DNA of 64,000 nt from Liolophura sinensis (lineage: Eukaryota > Mollusca > Polyplacophora > Chitonida > Chitonidae): assembly GCF_032854445.1 (NCBI RefSeq), contig NC_088295.1, positions 56,961,249 to 57,025,248 on the forward strand, in the 5' to 3' direction. The notes beneath the pieces were generated by a model. The model worked only from the letters and a program-made list of their open reading frames with translations, was not told the origin of the DNA and did no database searches. This document shows, piece after piece, positions 42,101 through 46,395 of the stretch. The position numbers and the translations under genes are program-made. Each line of letters begins with the position of its first letter. Position 1 is the stretch's first letter.

Positions 42101-44575
42101 AAACCACATATAGGTGGCTAATAAAACTGTATGCATAATAAGCCAGGAAAAAACCTGTATACACCTACTGGAAACCATTAGAGTGGACACATGTATATAC
42201 TTACTTAGACAATGTGAAAACATAACAATATTGCTTGTTTTTTTGAGAGAAAAAAAAGCACTGTGGTACATTTAAGTAAGAAGTCTGCTTTATATACGTG
42301 TATTATCAACAGACAGACATACATCAGGGTGGTCTCCACATTTGTAACAAACTGAAATGAATATGTCCAAAACCAAAGTCATAAATAACTGTTTTTCTCG
42401 CAGTACAATGTATTATTGCAGAGCTCTTATGATAGAGGGGCCTTCGTAGCTCAGTTGGTTAGCGTGCTAGCGAATCGTAATGACCCAGGAGCCTCTCACC
42501 AATACAGTCGTTGTGAGTTCAAGTCCAGCTCATGCTGGCTTCCTCTCCAGTCGTACATGGAAAGGTCCAGCTACCTGCAGATGGTCGTGGGTTTCCACCG
42601 GGCTCTGCCCAGTTTCCTCCCACCACAATGCTGGCCGCTGTCGTATAAGTGAAACATTCATGAGTACAGCGCAAAGCACCAATCAAATAAATAAATCAAT
42701 CTAATGATAGAATCTCGAACACAGTTTCATCTGGGACTTTAATACAGTTACATGTATGAAGTTTGATCAAAAACTTCTACAAGATGTTAAATGGTCTTTT
42801 AAAATCAAATGAATGATGATAACAATATTTATTATTTGTACACCAGTGAAATCCCAGTATTTCCTTCACTGATAAAAATGTTATCTTCACTAGTTAAATA
42901 TCACTTTTGTTATTACATTTTGCTATTACACTGCTGGAGACCTTGACCCTTCGTGGACCGCACCACAAGGCCGTGCACTTCCGCGCAATATATCGTTCGC
43001 CAAGAAAAAGAGGTAGAAATTCTTCATGTGCTTAATTTACGTAAACACATACATTGCATTAGCATTAAGCCCCTTTGTAGAACGTATAACTACTTACAGA
43101 AATCTTTTAAAACTGTAAAATGGTTTTGTGAGCACAGACATGAACAAAATTGAAGCGCGTATGAATAGAATCAGAAATACGACGAAGATGGCACATTGCT
43201 TATTTTTTTCACGGATGCAACAGATAATCTGACACGCATTTATACACATGTAGAGAAAATGTCAGGATATAAATAATAAACAGAATATTGCACAGTGAAG
43301 ATTGAATACTATAAATATTGTTCTCGTGACAGGTAGAAATAACCCACTTGACACTTCACGTGTCTTGGGTTATCATTTTCACCTCTCACCCAAACAATAT
43401 TTATGGTATTCAACCTTCACTGTGCAATATCATCTATTTCATAATACTGCACAGATGTATGCATACTTGCAGAAGGACTGAGATTAGATAAAATATAAAT
43501 ACATGTACATGTAGACTGCCAACTGAACCACAAAGTATATAAAATTGGTTCTGTATTAGGTTCACAAATTTATGAGGCTGGAAAATTTACCTCACTGATA
43601 TTTACAACCTCATCATATAACAAAACTCTTACAGAAAACAGTTAATGTTGAACATTCAATTTTATCACAAGACAAGACAAAAGCTTATTTGTCACTATTT
43701 ATAATATTTATTTAAATGATTTGTGTTTAAAGCTGTGTTCATATATTTTTTTTCATTAACATGCTGGCACTCAGTTTTATGGATATGGAGGAAACTTGGA
43801 CAGAGCTTGAAGGAAGTTGTGGCAGAGCCCAGAGGAAACCACTGAAGCAAGGAAAGGTGCAGACCAGAATTCCAGACTTCCATACAGTCACTGCCTTATC
43901 AGCAGGAGCTGGAATCAAGCAGGCCATCTCATCACTCAGCAGTCACGCAGCTTCCACCCAAAGCTAATCCTCTTGGCCTTCGAAGGCCTAACTGCTTTTA
44001 TCTATGATCGTCAAGATTCAAGATGAAGTAAATGGTGCACCTCCAAGGCAACTCTTACATGGCGGCATACACTTAAGGCATACATGCACATCGTCAAGGT
44101 GAATATACTTGACGTGCATGTAGCATAACAGGCCCAGATGTACTCAGTGTGTCACTTCTACCTTTTTGCATATTTGCAAGGTATTTATTCCAGCATATCC
44201 TGAAGGCTATATTCTGTGAAGACGTTCAGAAGCCCCGAAATTGTCTAATCCAGCCAAAGTAGTTCCTAAATCTCCTGAATCATAAAAAGGAACCCCTTGC
44301 ACTGTAAGTTGCTCTTTCATAGATATTTATAAAGTTTGAGGGAGTAGGGTATAGAAATCTTACAAAATAAGCTTGACAAAGCAAATACAAATAAATGACA
44401 GGTTGTGATATAGTTGCAGTTTGCTAACCTACCTCATTGCCATAGTTCATTAGTGTGTTGATGGTGATTAGAGACTTGAAGACAACCACCCAGTTGCTGT
44501 GTTGTGTTCTCTCTATGAGCAGGTCAGCCAGCTGTGGGATTGACACATTTGGCTCGTTAGTGCACTGCAGTAAGT
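2541..44575 (-). CDS. PICALM: PICALM/AP180-like clathrin assembly protein (partial, 5' exon missing)
   Basis: Gene-level entry; exons are listed separately. The ANTH-domain adaptor binds PI(4,5)P2, clathrin, AP-2 and VAMP SNAREs and works at clathrin-coated pits on the plasma membrane. The visible exons add up to about 719 residues plus stop if every cassette is included; human PICALM has 652. Conserved blocks include [46 protein letters not shown] and EKYFDM. The human VAMP-contact residues L219 and M244 have counterparts in the NLL-EKYF and FLVRM stretches. The tail has two TNPF motifs, SLDLLG (clathrin-box like), a TDPF and a C-terminal NDPFGAL. The first roughly 43 residues, which hold the PI(4,5)P2 lysines, are not in the window. 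The orthology is seen from peptide similarity; the functions are known for the family. Confidence 0.96.
2931..2993 (-). CDS. PICALM: PICALM exon, Met/Gly/Pro-rich
   Basis: 63 bp, 21 codons, acceptor TTTTCAG, donor GTGAGT, phase 0-0. It encodes [20 protein letters not shown] and M. Human PICALM has a similar Met/Gly/Pro-rich run (MIGYGIPPQMGSVPV) at this position. Confidence 0.9.
2994..4635 (-). other. Introns around the 3,631-3,754 exon
   Basis: Two introns of 637 and 881 bp. I see no repeat or coding signal in them beyond short AT-rich runs. Confidence 0.6.
3631..3754 (-). CDS. PICALM: PICALM exon, [16 protein letters not shown]
   Basis: 124 bp, acceptor TTATTCTAG, donor GTAAGT. It encodes [20 protein letters not shown] then [20 protein letters not shown] and P. 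It corresponds to human VNWSQPGEKKLTGGSNWQPK. The Gln-rich end is specific to this copy. Confidence 0.95.
4636..4789 (-). CDS. PICALM: PICALM exon, GFDAFGEV...LAGNL
   Basis: 154 bp, acceptor TTCCTCCAG, donor GTGAGT. It encodes [20 protein letters not shown], then [20 protein letters not shown] and [11 protein letters not shown]. It matches human GGFDELGGLLKPTV with DDLDSSLANLVGNLGI. This is constitutive-looking conserved tail sequence. Confidence 0.95.
6405..6455 (-). CDS. PICALM: Possible PICALM tail exon, 51 nt, weak donor
   Basis: 51 bp after a pyrimidine-rich acceptor (CTTCTTCCTTATGCGTCTTATCAG), phase 1-1, encoding [16 protein letters not shown]. It is GC-richer than its surroundings and fits the tail's composition. 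The donor GTGCGG is poor, so this may be rarely used or not real. Confidence 0.4.
7163..7189 (-). CDS. PICALM: Possible alternative terminal exon of PICALM
   Basis: A very strong acceptor (long T run then CAG) is followed, in the frame left by the upstream phase-1 exons, by GPSGRTRI and a TAA stop. If spliced, it would make a shorter protein lacking the GFDAFGEV block and the NDPFGAL end. It could equally be a chance acceptor. Confidence 0.25.
8880..9530. mobile_element. TIR fold-back element, copy 1, split by a SINE-B
   Basis: Left arm about 8,890-8,970, right arm about 9,440-9,525. The arms are inverted and share AGTCC-ACTGT and AAAATGTTAGGCAAC. The interior is related to that of the copy at 22,390-22,745. 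A SINE-B occupies 9,143-9,427. This looks like a non-autonomous DNA transposon or MITE. Confidence 0.7.
9143..9427 (-). mobile_element. SINE-B, diverged copy nested in a fold-back element
   Basis: It carries GAGTGCTTGGGGTTTAAC at one end and a tRNA-like end at the other. A perfect 12-bp target-site duplication GAATGTGATCAA is at 9,131-9,142 and 9,428-9,439. The tRNA-like head reads on the minus strand. Confidence 0.85.
10502..10677. repeat. 44-bp minisatellite, four copies
   Basis: Units start at 10,502, 10,546, 10,590 and 10,634, each beginning AATAACCA and containing GATCAATGAACA or a close variant. The period is exactly 44 bp. Confidence 0.95.
11080..11196 (-). CDS. PICALM: PICALM tail exon with DPL repeats, symmetric 117 nt
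   Basis: 117 bp, acceptor TTTCTCTAACAAG, proposed donor GTCGGA, phase 1-1. It reads [20 protein letters not shown] then [25 protein letters not shown] gives two DPL units, which resemble AP-2-binding motifs. The donor has C at +3 and is unusual; if unused, translation would run into the intron and stop after a few residues (see findings). Confidence 0.78.
11921..12330. repeat. Diverged tandem duplication of ~190-210 bp
   Basis: Both halves contain GAAGCAAGAT/ACAAGCAAGAT, AATC-GAGTT, a CCATATTCTACAC-ACTAAAACAT block and a GGG-rich end. They differ by many substitutions and small indels. Confidence 0.7.
12890..13147 (-). mobile_element. SINE-D, tRNA-derived fragment
   Basis: On the minus strand, a box-A-like TAGTGGACTCTGTAGTG is followed about 50 bp later by box B GGGTTCAAATCC, then an A/G-rich body. 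This is the usual head of a tRNA-derived SINE; no flanking duplication was seen. Confidence 0.6.
13321..13431 (-). CDS. PICALM: PICALM tail exon, Pro/Ser-rich, symmetric 111 nt
   Basis: 111 bp, acceptor GCATGTAG, donor GTGTGT, phase 1-1. It encodes [20 protein letters not shown] then [16 protein letters not shown]. The composition fits a disordered tail and it keeps the frame if skipped. Confidence 0.78.
13800..13862. repeat. Short tandem repeat AAAAGTGTAATTTCTA
   Basis: Three copies of a 22-24-bp unit, each with AAAAGTGTAATTTCTA. Confidence 0.9.
14557..14736. repeat. 21-22-bp minisatellite, about eight copies
   Basis: Units resemble ACAATATGTTACGAGTTTTC with base changes between copies. 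The unit length varies from 20 to 22 bp. Confidence 0.93.
15238..15273 (-). CDS. PICALM: PICALM tail microexon, 36 nt
   Basis: 36 bp, acceptor TTTCTGATCAG, donor GTAAGA, phase 1-1. It adds [11 protein letters not shown] flanked by split Gly codons. Strong splice sites and matching phase support it; peptide homology cannot be judged at this length. Confidence 0.65.
16106..16177 (-). CDS. PICALM: PICALM tail exon, symmetric 72 nt
   Basis: 72 bp, acceptor CCCACAG, donor GTAAGT, phase 1-1. It encodes [19 protein letters not shown] and flanking residues: a Ser/Phe-rich stretch with SPF, ETF and SAF. It is in frame with the previous exon and can be skipped without a frameshift. Expression is inferred. 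Confidence 0.8.
16178..17316 (-). other. Intron, 1.1 kb
   Basis: Mostly AT-rich. A small plus-strand ORF of 20 codons lies at 17,174-17,236 (see findings). No repeat was recognised. Confidence 0.55.
17317..17635 (-). CDS. PICALM: PICALM large tail exon with NPF and clathrin-box-like motifs
   Basis: 319 bp, acceptor CTTCTCCAG, donor GTAAAA. It starts [15 protein letters not shown] and is rich in Ser, Pro, Asn and Gln. It holds GTNPFTG and NTNPFQQ (EH-domain ligands such as Eps15, known for the motif), SLDLLGSP (clathrin-box like) and DDLLSL. Human PICALM also has NPF, DLL and DPF elements in this flexible region. It ends after one base of a codon, the phase used by most following tail exons. 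Confidence 0.93.
17636..19873 (-). other. Intron with 28-bp minisatellite
   Basis: Apart from the minisatellite at 18,490-18,797 and poly-T runs, no coding or repeat signal was recognised. Confidence 0.6.
18490..18797. repeat. 28-bp minisatellite, about eleven copies
   Basis: The unit is built on TCATCTGGTGTAGAACC followed by AATATTATCAG. The period is exactly 28 bp over most of the array; the left edge copies are more diverged. Confidence 0.95.
19874..19933 (-). CDS. PICALM: Candidate PICALM 60-nt cassette exon with DPF motif
   Basis: 60 bp, acceptor GTACAACAG, donor GTGGGC, phase 0-0. It encodes [23 protein letters not shown] is the AP-2 alpha-appendage binding motif known in endocytic adaptors. 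Skipping this exon joins LQQLK directly to EQRVKEMK, the arrangement in human PICALM, so it is probably alternative. Confidence 0.7.
20761..20775 (-). CDS. PICALM: Candidate PICALM 15-nt microexon (DANAL)
   Basis: 15 bp between a pyrimidine-rich acceptor (CTTTCTTCTTACTGGCCCAG) and donor GTATGT, phase 0-0. It lies between two exons that also have phase-0 ends, so inclusion would add DANAL without shifting the frame. There is no homology support because of its size. Confidence 0.5.
21448..21503 (+). mobile_element. SINE-A tail fragment
   Basis: GTGAAATATTCTATGGCGTAA then an A-rich tail, matching the 3' end of SINE-A in plus orientation. The 5' part is missing. Confidence 0.6.
21504..21660 (-). 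mobile_element. SINE-C, tRNA-headed
   Basis: The minus strand has GGGCCAGTGGTTAGAGCAAC (box A) and, further in, GGGATCAGACAAGG (degenerate box B). A related diverged copy is at 59,383-59,697. Confidence 0.65.
22390..22745. mobile_element. TIR fold-back element, copy 2
   Basis: The inverted arms share AGTCCTACT and AAATGTTAGG/AAATCTTAGG motifs with each other and with copy 1. The interior (22,500-22,610) contains an open frame on the minus strand that is alignable to the interior of copy 1. Confidence 0.65.
24151..24268 (-). CDS. PICALM: PICALM linker exon with charged coil
   Basis: 118 bp, acceptor TTGCAG, donor GTAAGC. It encodes [20 protein letters not shown] then [19 protein letters not shown]. 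The second half is a short charged helix or coiled coil equivalent to human DEREKQAALEEEQARLKALK. The next constitutive exon continues with EQRVKEMK, as human does with EQRLKELAKK. Confidence 0.93.
24802..24887 (-). CDS. PICALM: PICALM exon, [20 protein letters not shown]
   Basis: 86 bp, acceptor TTTTTTCAG, donor GTAGGC. It encodes [20 protein letters not shown] followed by GATTPVGS and two bases of a Lys codon. This is the conserved end of the ANTH domain, after which the sequence becomes low in structure. Confidence 0.96.
27392..27524. repeat. 43-bp minisatellite, three copies
   Basis: Units start at 27,392, 27,435 and 27,478 with GAAAAACTACTACATGTGG. The period is 43 bp with two or three differences between copies. 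Confidence 0.95.
28141..28330. repeat. Dispersed repeat, copy 1 (pair with 61,380-61,565)
   Basis: It shares CTTACAATTT, TTCCAAGTAAACC, AAAACA-GT/CT and GAACTCTCAGA/GAGCTCTCAGA blocks in the same order and spacing with the copy at 61,380. Confidence 0.65.
28516..28539 (-). CDS. PICALM: PICALM 24-nt microexon (GLDRQSKG)
   Basis: 24 bp, acceptor TTTCTTAG, donor GTAAGT, both strong, phase 0-0. It inserts GLDRQSKG between DIPDLAK and APSSLLEAL. Human PICALM runs straight from DIPDLSQ to APSSLLDAL with nothing here, so this is a likely cassette exon. The two basic residues and the Ser sit just past the last ANTH helices. Splice-site quality is direct evidence; use in mRNA is inferred. Confidence 0.8.
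28540..29974 (-). other. Intron, 1.4 kb
   Basis: AT-rich; no gene or repeat recognised. Confidence 0.6.
29975..30016 (-). CDS. PICALM: PICALM ANTH exon, [14 protein letters not shown]
   Basis: 42 bp (14 codons), phase 0 both ends, acceptor TTTTCAG, donor GTAAGT. It aligns with human QVGIDRGDIPDLSQ near the end of the ANTH domain. Confidence 0.95.
30017..30826 (-). other. Intron containing SINE-B
   Basis: Occupied largely by the SINE-B at 30,109-30,468; nothing else seen. Confidence 0.7.
30109..30468 (-). mobile_element. SINE-B, near full length
   Basis: The minus strand starts with a tRNA-like head (GGCCCGGATAGCACAGTTGG, box A) and a degenerate box B (GGATCAATCC), and ends with GTTAAACCCCAAGCACTCAC. 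The flanks carry a 12-bp duplication TATTTCACTTGA / TATATCACTTGA (30,097-30,108; 30,469-30,480), one mismatch. Confidence 0.88.
30827..30933 (-). CDS. PICALM: PICALM ANTH exon, EKYFDM...FLKVAE
   Basis: 107 bp, acceptor TGTGCAG, donor GTGAGG. It encodes [20 protein letters not shown] then [16 protein letters not shown]. The Met in FLVRM is the counterpart of human M244 in the SNARE-binding groove. Confidence 0.96.
30934..31732 (-). other. Intron with 21-bp minisatellite
   Basis: The array at 31,193-31,487 makes both strands open; no exon. Confidence 0.8.
31193..31487. repeat. 21-bp minisatellite, about fourteen copies
   Basis: The unit is close to GCAGAGCACACTGGAAACC plus two bases. Because 21 is divisible by three, it reads as a seven-residue EHTGNQA-type repeat on one strand and a Cys-rich PVCSA-type repeat on the other. 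It lies in an intron and is not taken as coding. Confidence 0.93.
31733..31844 (-). CDS. PICALM: PICALM ANTH exon, [16 protein letters not shown] block
   Basis: 112 bp, acceptor TTGTAG, donor GGTGAGT. It encodes [19 protein letters not shown] then [18 protein letters not shown] and one base of the next codon. The last Leu corresponds to human L219, a VAMP-contact residue (known for CALM). Confidence 0.96.
32202..32347 (-). mobile_element. SINE-A, 5'-truncated
   Basis: It keeps the tail (TTTATTTATTTGATTGGTG) and the AACCGGGCTGAGCCCGGGGG core, then stops at the CAGACCTTCCCA block. The tRNA head is missing. Confidence 0.85.
32406..32462 (-). CDS. PICALM: PICALM ANTH exon, [19 protein letters not shown]
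   Basis: 57 bp, in phase 0 at both ends, acceptor GACAG, donor GTAAGT. The 19 encoded residues align with human LLKTVPIIQNQMDALLDFN. Confidence 0.94.
32529..32578 (-). mobile_element. SINE-A tail fragment
   Basis: About 50 bp with GGTGTTTTATGCCATACTCA followed by AGAATATTT. Confidence 0.7.
33296..33335 (-). CDS. PICALM: PICALM ANTH exon, RTMNTEK block
   Basis: 40 bp, acceptor CTTCCAG, donor GTTTGT. It completes Gly and reads [13 protein letters not shown]; human has ADGVMRTMNTEK. The exon is separated from the previous one by a 7.4-kb intron filled with mobile elements and the broken ORF at 34.7-35.3 kb. Confidence 0.94.
34517..34711 (+). CDS. Short ORF of unknown function, convergent with the broken ORF
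   Basis: 64 codons, ATG to TAG. The deduced peptide is basic with a Lys-rich C-terminus (FKKKSAESM) and has a composition that looks coding. It ends within 10 bp of the stop of the minus-strand broken ORF. No family recognised. It may be the C-terminal piece of a longer lost frame. Confidence 0.35.
   Translation: MTYCTRNDLLQLQSAIGKPLNIKYGRGRVTRSSFGDHSIQTLAQGNVTESNTTVKFKKKSAESM
34703..35283 (-). pseudogene. Broken coding stretch, unidentified (possible viral or large-transposon origin)
   Basis: About 190 codons of protein-like sequence on the minus strand. It opens after a TAA near 35,284, shifts frame at about 35,150-35,185, has an in-frame TAG at 34,997-34,999 and ends at TGA 34,703-34,705. 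The lower part has balanced composition and predicted structure typical of a globular protein, without splice sites at its ends.

The frameshift and stop show it is not functional as it stands. Tail-to-tail packing with the plus-strand ORF suggests a compact genome such as a DNA virus or Polinton-type element. I could not assign a family. Confidence 0.5.
37087..37420 (-). mobile_element. SINE-B
   Basis: It runs from GTGAGTGAGTGCTTGGGATT to the tRNA-like GGCCCCGATAGCACAGTTGG (minus strand). The flanking 14-bp duplication TTACATGGAAATAG / ATACATAGAAATAG has two mismatches, so it is an older insertion. Confidence 0.87.
38411..38516. repeat. 24-27-bp minisatellite, four copies
   Basis: Units of AAACCTGTCACAGCACAGAT with AAGT(A); the fourth copy is diverged. 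Confidence 0.92.
38617..38815 (-). mobile_element. SINE-A with internal deletion
   Basis: Tail, GAGAGGAAGCCAGCATGAGTT and head-side GGCCTC are present; the GGTGGGAGGAAACC core is missing. Confidence 0.8.
38822..39060. mobile_element. SINE-like core, family unclear
   Basis: TTTAACACCATACTCAAAAAG and ATCAGTTTTATGGGTGGTGG resemble the SINE-A tail and core but are diverged. A similar core lies at 43,755-43,860. Confidence 0.4.
39358..39523. repeat. ~180-bp dispersed repeat, copy 1
   Basis: It shares TATTCTGTG, CCTGAAATTGG and GTTGCTCTTTCATATGCGA blocks with copies at 44,181-44,349 and 62,196-62,366 in the same order. Confidence 0.75.
39836..39962. repeat. 15-bp minisatellite, about eight copies
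   Basis: The unit GTCCACTCTAGCACT varies at two positions (G/A and C/T). Both strands are open because the period is divisible by three. Confidence 0.95.
40250..40605 (-). mobile_element. SINE-B with perfect target-site duplication
   Basis: Perfect 13-bp duplication TTGCCAGTTTTGA at 40,237-40,249 and 40,606-40,618. The tRNA-like head is on the right, reading on the minus strand. Confidence 0.92.
40787..40889 (-). CDS. PICALM: PICALM ANTH exon, [11 protein letters not shown] block
   Basis: 103 bp, acceptor TTTTTCCAG, donor GTCAGT. It encodes [20 protein letters not shown] then [14 protein letters not shown] with two bases of the next Gly codon. This is the most conserved ANTH segment and is nearly identical to the vertebrate protein. 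Confidence 0.97.
41123..41198 (-). CDS. PICALM: PICALM ANTH exon, RFTQYLAS block
   Basis: 76 bp with acceptor TTTCCAG and donor GGTGAAT. It reads [19 protein letters not shown] then DKAGVQ and a first codon base G. It follows YGNE exactly as ERFIQYLASRNTLFNLSNF does in human PICALM. The phases 0 in and 1 out agree with the neighbouring exons. Confidence 0.95.
41628..41775 (-). mobile_element. SINE-A, 5'-truncated
   Basis: Tail plus GGTGGGAGGAAACCGGGCAG core up to CAGACCTTCC-like sequence. Similarity fades to the right. Confidence 0.85.
42437..42703 (+). mobile_element. SINE-A, full length, plus orientation
   Basis: It starts GGGGCCTTCGTAGCTCAGTT (box A), box B GTGAGTTCAAGTCC, and ends with an AAATAAATAAAT tail. 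A short flanking duplication ATGATAGA is at 42,429-42,436 and 42,704-42,711. Confidence 0.9.
43285..43430. mobile_element. 146-bp palindromic fold-back element (MITE-like)
   Basis: The arms start ATATTGCACAGTGAA and end TTCACTGTGCAATAT. A second inner inverted pair (ATAACCCA.../...GGGTTAT) continues the stem, so nearly the whole element is one imperfect hairpin. Confidence 0.85.
44181..44349. repeat. ~180-bp dispersed repeat, copy 2
   Basis: Diverged copy with TATATTCTGTG and GTTGCTCTTTCATAGAT; see copy 1 at 39,358. Confidence 0.65.
44433..44575 (-). CDS. PICALM: PICALM ANTH exon (first one visible)
   Basis: 143 bp, acceptor AG at 44577-44576, donor GTAGGT. It encodes [19 protein letters not shown] followed by [18 protein letters not shown] and ends at YGNE. 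It begins with the last two bases of a codon (AC, so Tyr or Asp), matching the human order HLDY-LIQCTNE, and ends on a codon boundary. This is the second helical part of the ANTH domain. Confidence 0.96.
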
Positions 44576-44859
44576 CTGAAAAATACAATAATTACAACCG
44601 ACAATTACTACAAGTTTCACATTTGGCACATTCGTATATTACAAGGGCCTGGCGTAATTTCCATGACAACATACAGTGAAGAGATATGACATCACGGTAA
44701 ATATACTTGATGCAGCATTGCAACAGCTTCATAGAAAGGGCCCCTGGCATAGAAAAAACAAATATTAAAAACCAACATTTACTGCATACTTTAAACATAG
44801 GCATGCACATGTGTTATCTAAATACAAGTAGTTAATACACATCTATGAATAGGGTGCTT

Positions 44860-45065
44860 GATTTATTTGCCTCATACATGTATGACGGTAGCCAGCACTG
44901 TGATAACAGGAAGTCCGGCAGAGCAGGTTGCTGCAGACCATCCCACACATGACCGGAGAGGAAGCCAGCAAGAGTTGGACTTGAACTCATGGCAAATACA
45001 TTCCTGACAGGCTCCTAGGGGATTTTGCTGTGCTAGAATGCTGACCAGTAGGTCATGAATGCCCC
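44860..45065 (-). mobile_element. SINE-A, diverged
   Basis: CCGGAGAGGAAGCCAGCAAG and GGACTTGAACTCA blocks are present; the core is partly deleted and the tail is missing. Confidence 0.75.
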
Positions 45066-46350
45066 AGACTGCTGCTTCTATATAAATACATGTACCTGCA
45101 TTCAATTTGCTTTCCATGTGTTATGCACTGTAATTACATGTATTGTATATGTCTTTTTAATTTATCTGCTTAAATCAAACTATCAGTGATGGTATAACTA
45201 AGGTGTTATTAAGTGAGCATTGTCTTATTTCAACTGGGATTTTTAGCAGATGTACAAAATGCATGGTAGATCCATTCTACGCAGTGCTACCAATTGCTAA
45301 CTCTGACGAGCCAAAAACTTTGTGACACCAAGAAAGGAACACAGAGCTGTACACGTACATGAATGTGATAAATTTTCTTCTGTTTTCTAGGACGCATCCA
45401 CGTAAAATATGCACTCCACTTTTGTACATGTATGTACACCCACATGGTTAGTGTATTTATGACTTCAGGCTTTCGTGCTAATGTACATTTCACAGGTACT
45501 TCGAACACTGCCATACGTAGCCCTAAAGCAACGACAGCTTCAGTCATCAATACTTAATAATTTCTCTACCATATCTACATGCAGTAATCATTGCCGGAAT
45601 GACTGGTCGTACTCCAAAGCACTAAAGATGAAGGTTCATGTACTAAGCTCCACCTACATGTACACGTACGGCTATCATATCAACAGCAGTAGTATAAATA
45701 CATATCACTAGTAACCAAGACTGCTCATAACAGGTGGTTGCAGAACTTTCATGACAGATGTACATGAAGTTCATACATGTAATTATCAGATAAGACAGAT
45801 TAAAAGATCTACATATACAATAGTCATGAGAGATGATTTGAATGATACAGAACCATGCCAGTAAAAGAAATTAAAAAACAAATAATAATAAAAAAAACAT
45901 ATTAAACTGATTATGTAATATGTAAAACATTATTTGACTTGAATTACCACCAGTAATAATATCCCCTATGAGTAGCCATTTAGATAAAGCTATAGTGTAT
46001 TTTCATCGACAACATTTTCTGACAGCCACCGTAATAATATTATTAATGTATATAAAATGCTGTGTTCAACCCCATTTATATGCAGTTATCATTTCACTAC
46101 ACTGTTTATAAACCAAGCACTGCATGCACATGTACTTAAAATCTCTATGCACTGTACCAGCATAACTTTCCATGTCATAAACTATTATCAAACAAATGAT
46201 GCTTGTGCAGACCCATGTTCAATTCAATTTCAATTCAATGGTAATAGCACAACTCGATTAGGGTTAAATAGAATTTGGCATGTATTTACAAAAGAGAGGC
46301 TATAAAATGAAAGGAGAGCAGTAAGGAGAAAAGTGCATAGATCATCAAGG

Positions 46351-46395
46351 ATTTATTTATTTATTTGACTGGTGTCTTATGTCAGACTCAGCACA
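46351..46395 (-). mobile_element. SINE-A tail fragment
   Basis: TTTATTTATTTGACTGGTGTC only. Confidence 0.6.

Larger units (their letters stand above)
40890..44432 (-). other. Introns between the first three visible ANTH exons
   Basis: It contains SINE-A copies at 41,628-41,775 and 42,437-42,703, the fold-back at 43,285-43,430, a SINE-like core near 43,755-43,860 and a ~180-bp repeat copy at 44,181. No other exon recognised. Confidence 0.65.

Noticed and set aside
42437-42510. tRNA gene
   Set aside because: Box A and box B are present but they form the head of a SINE-A with core and A-rich tail; similar heads occur at other copies.
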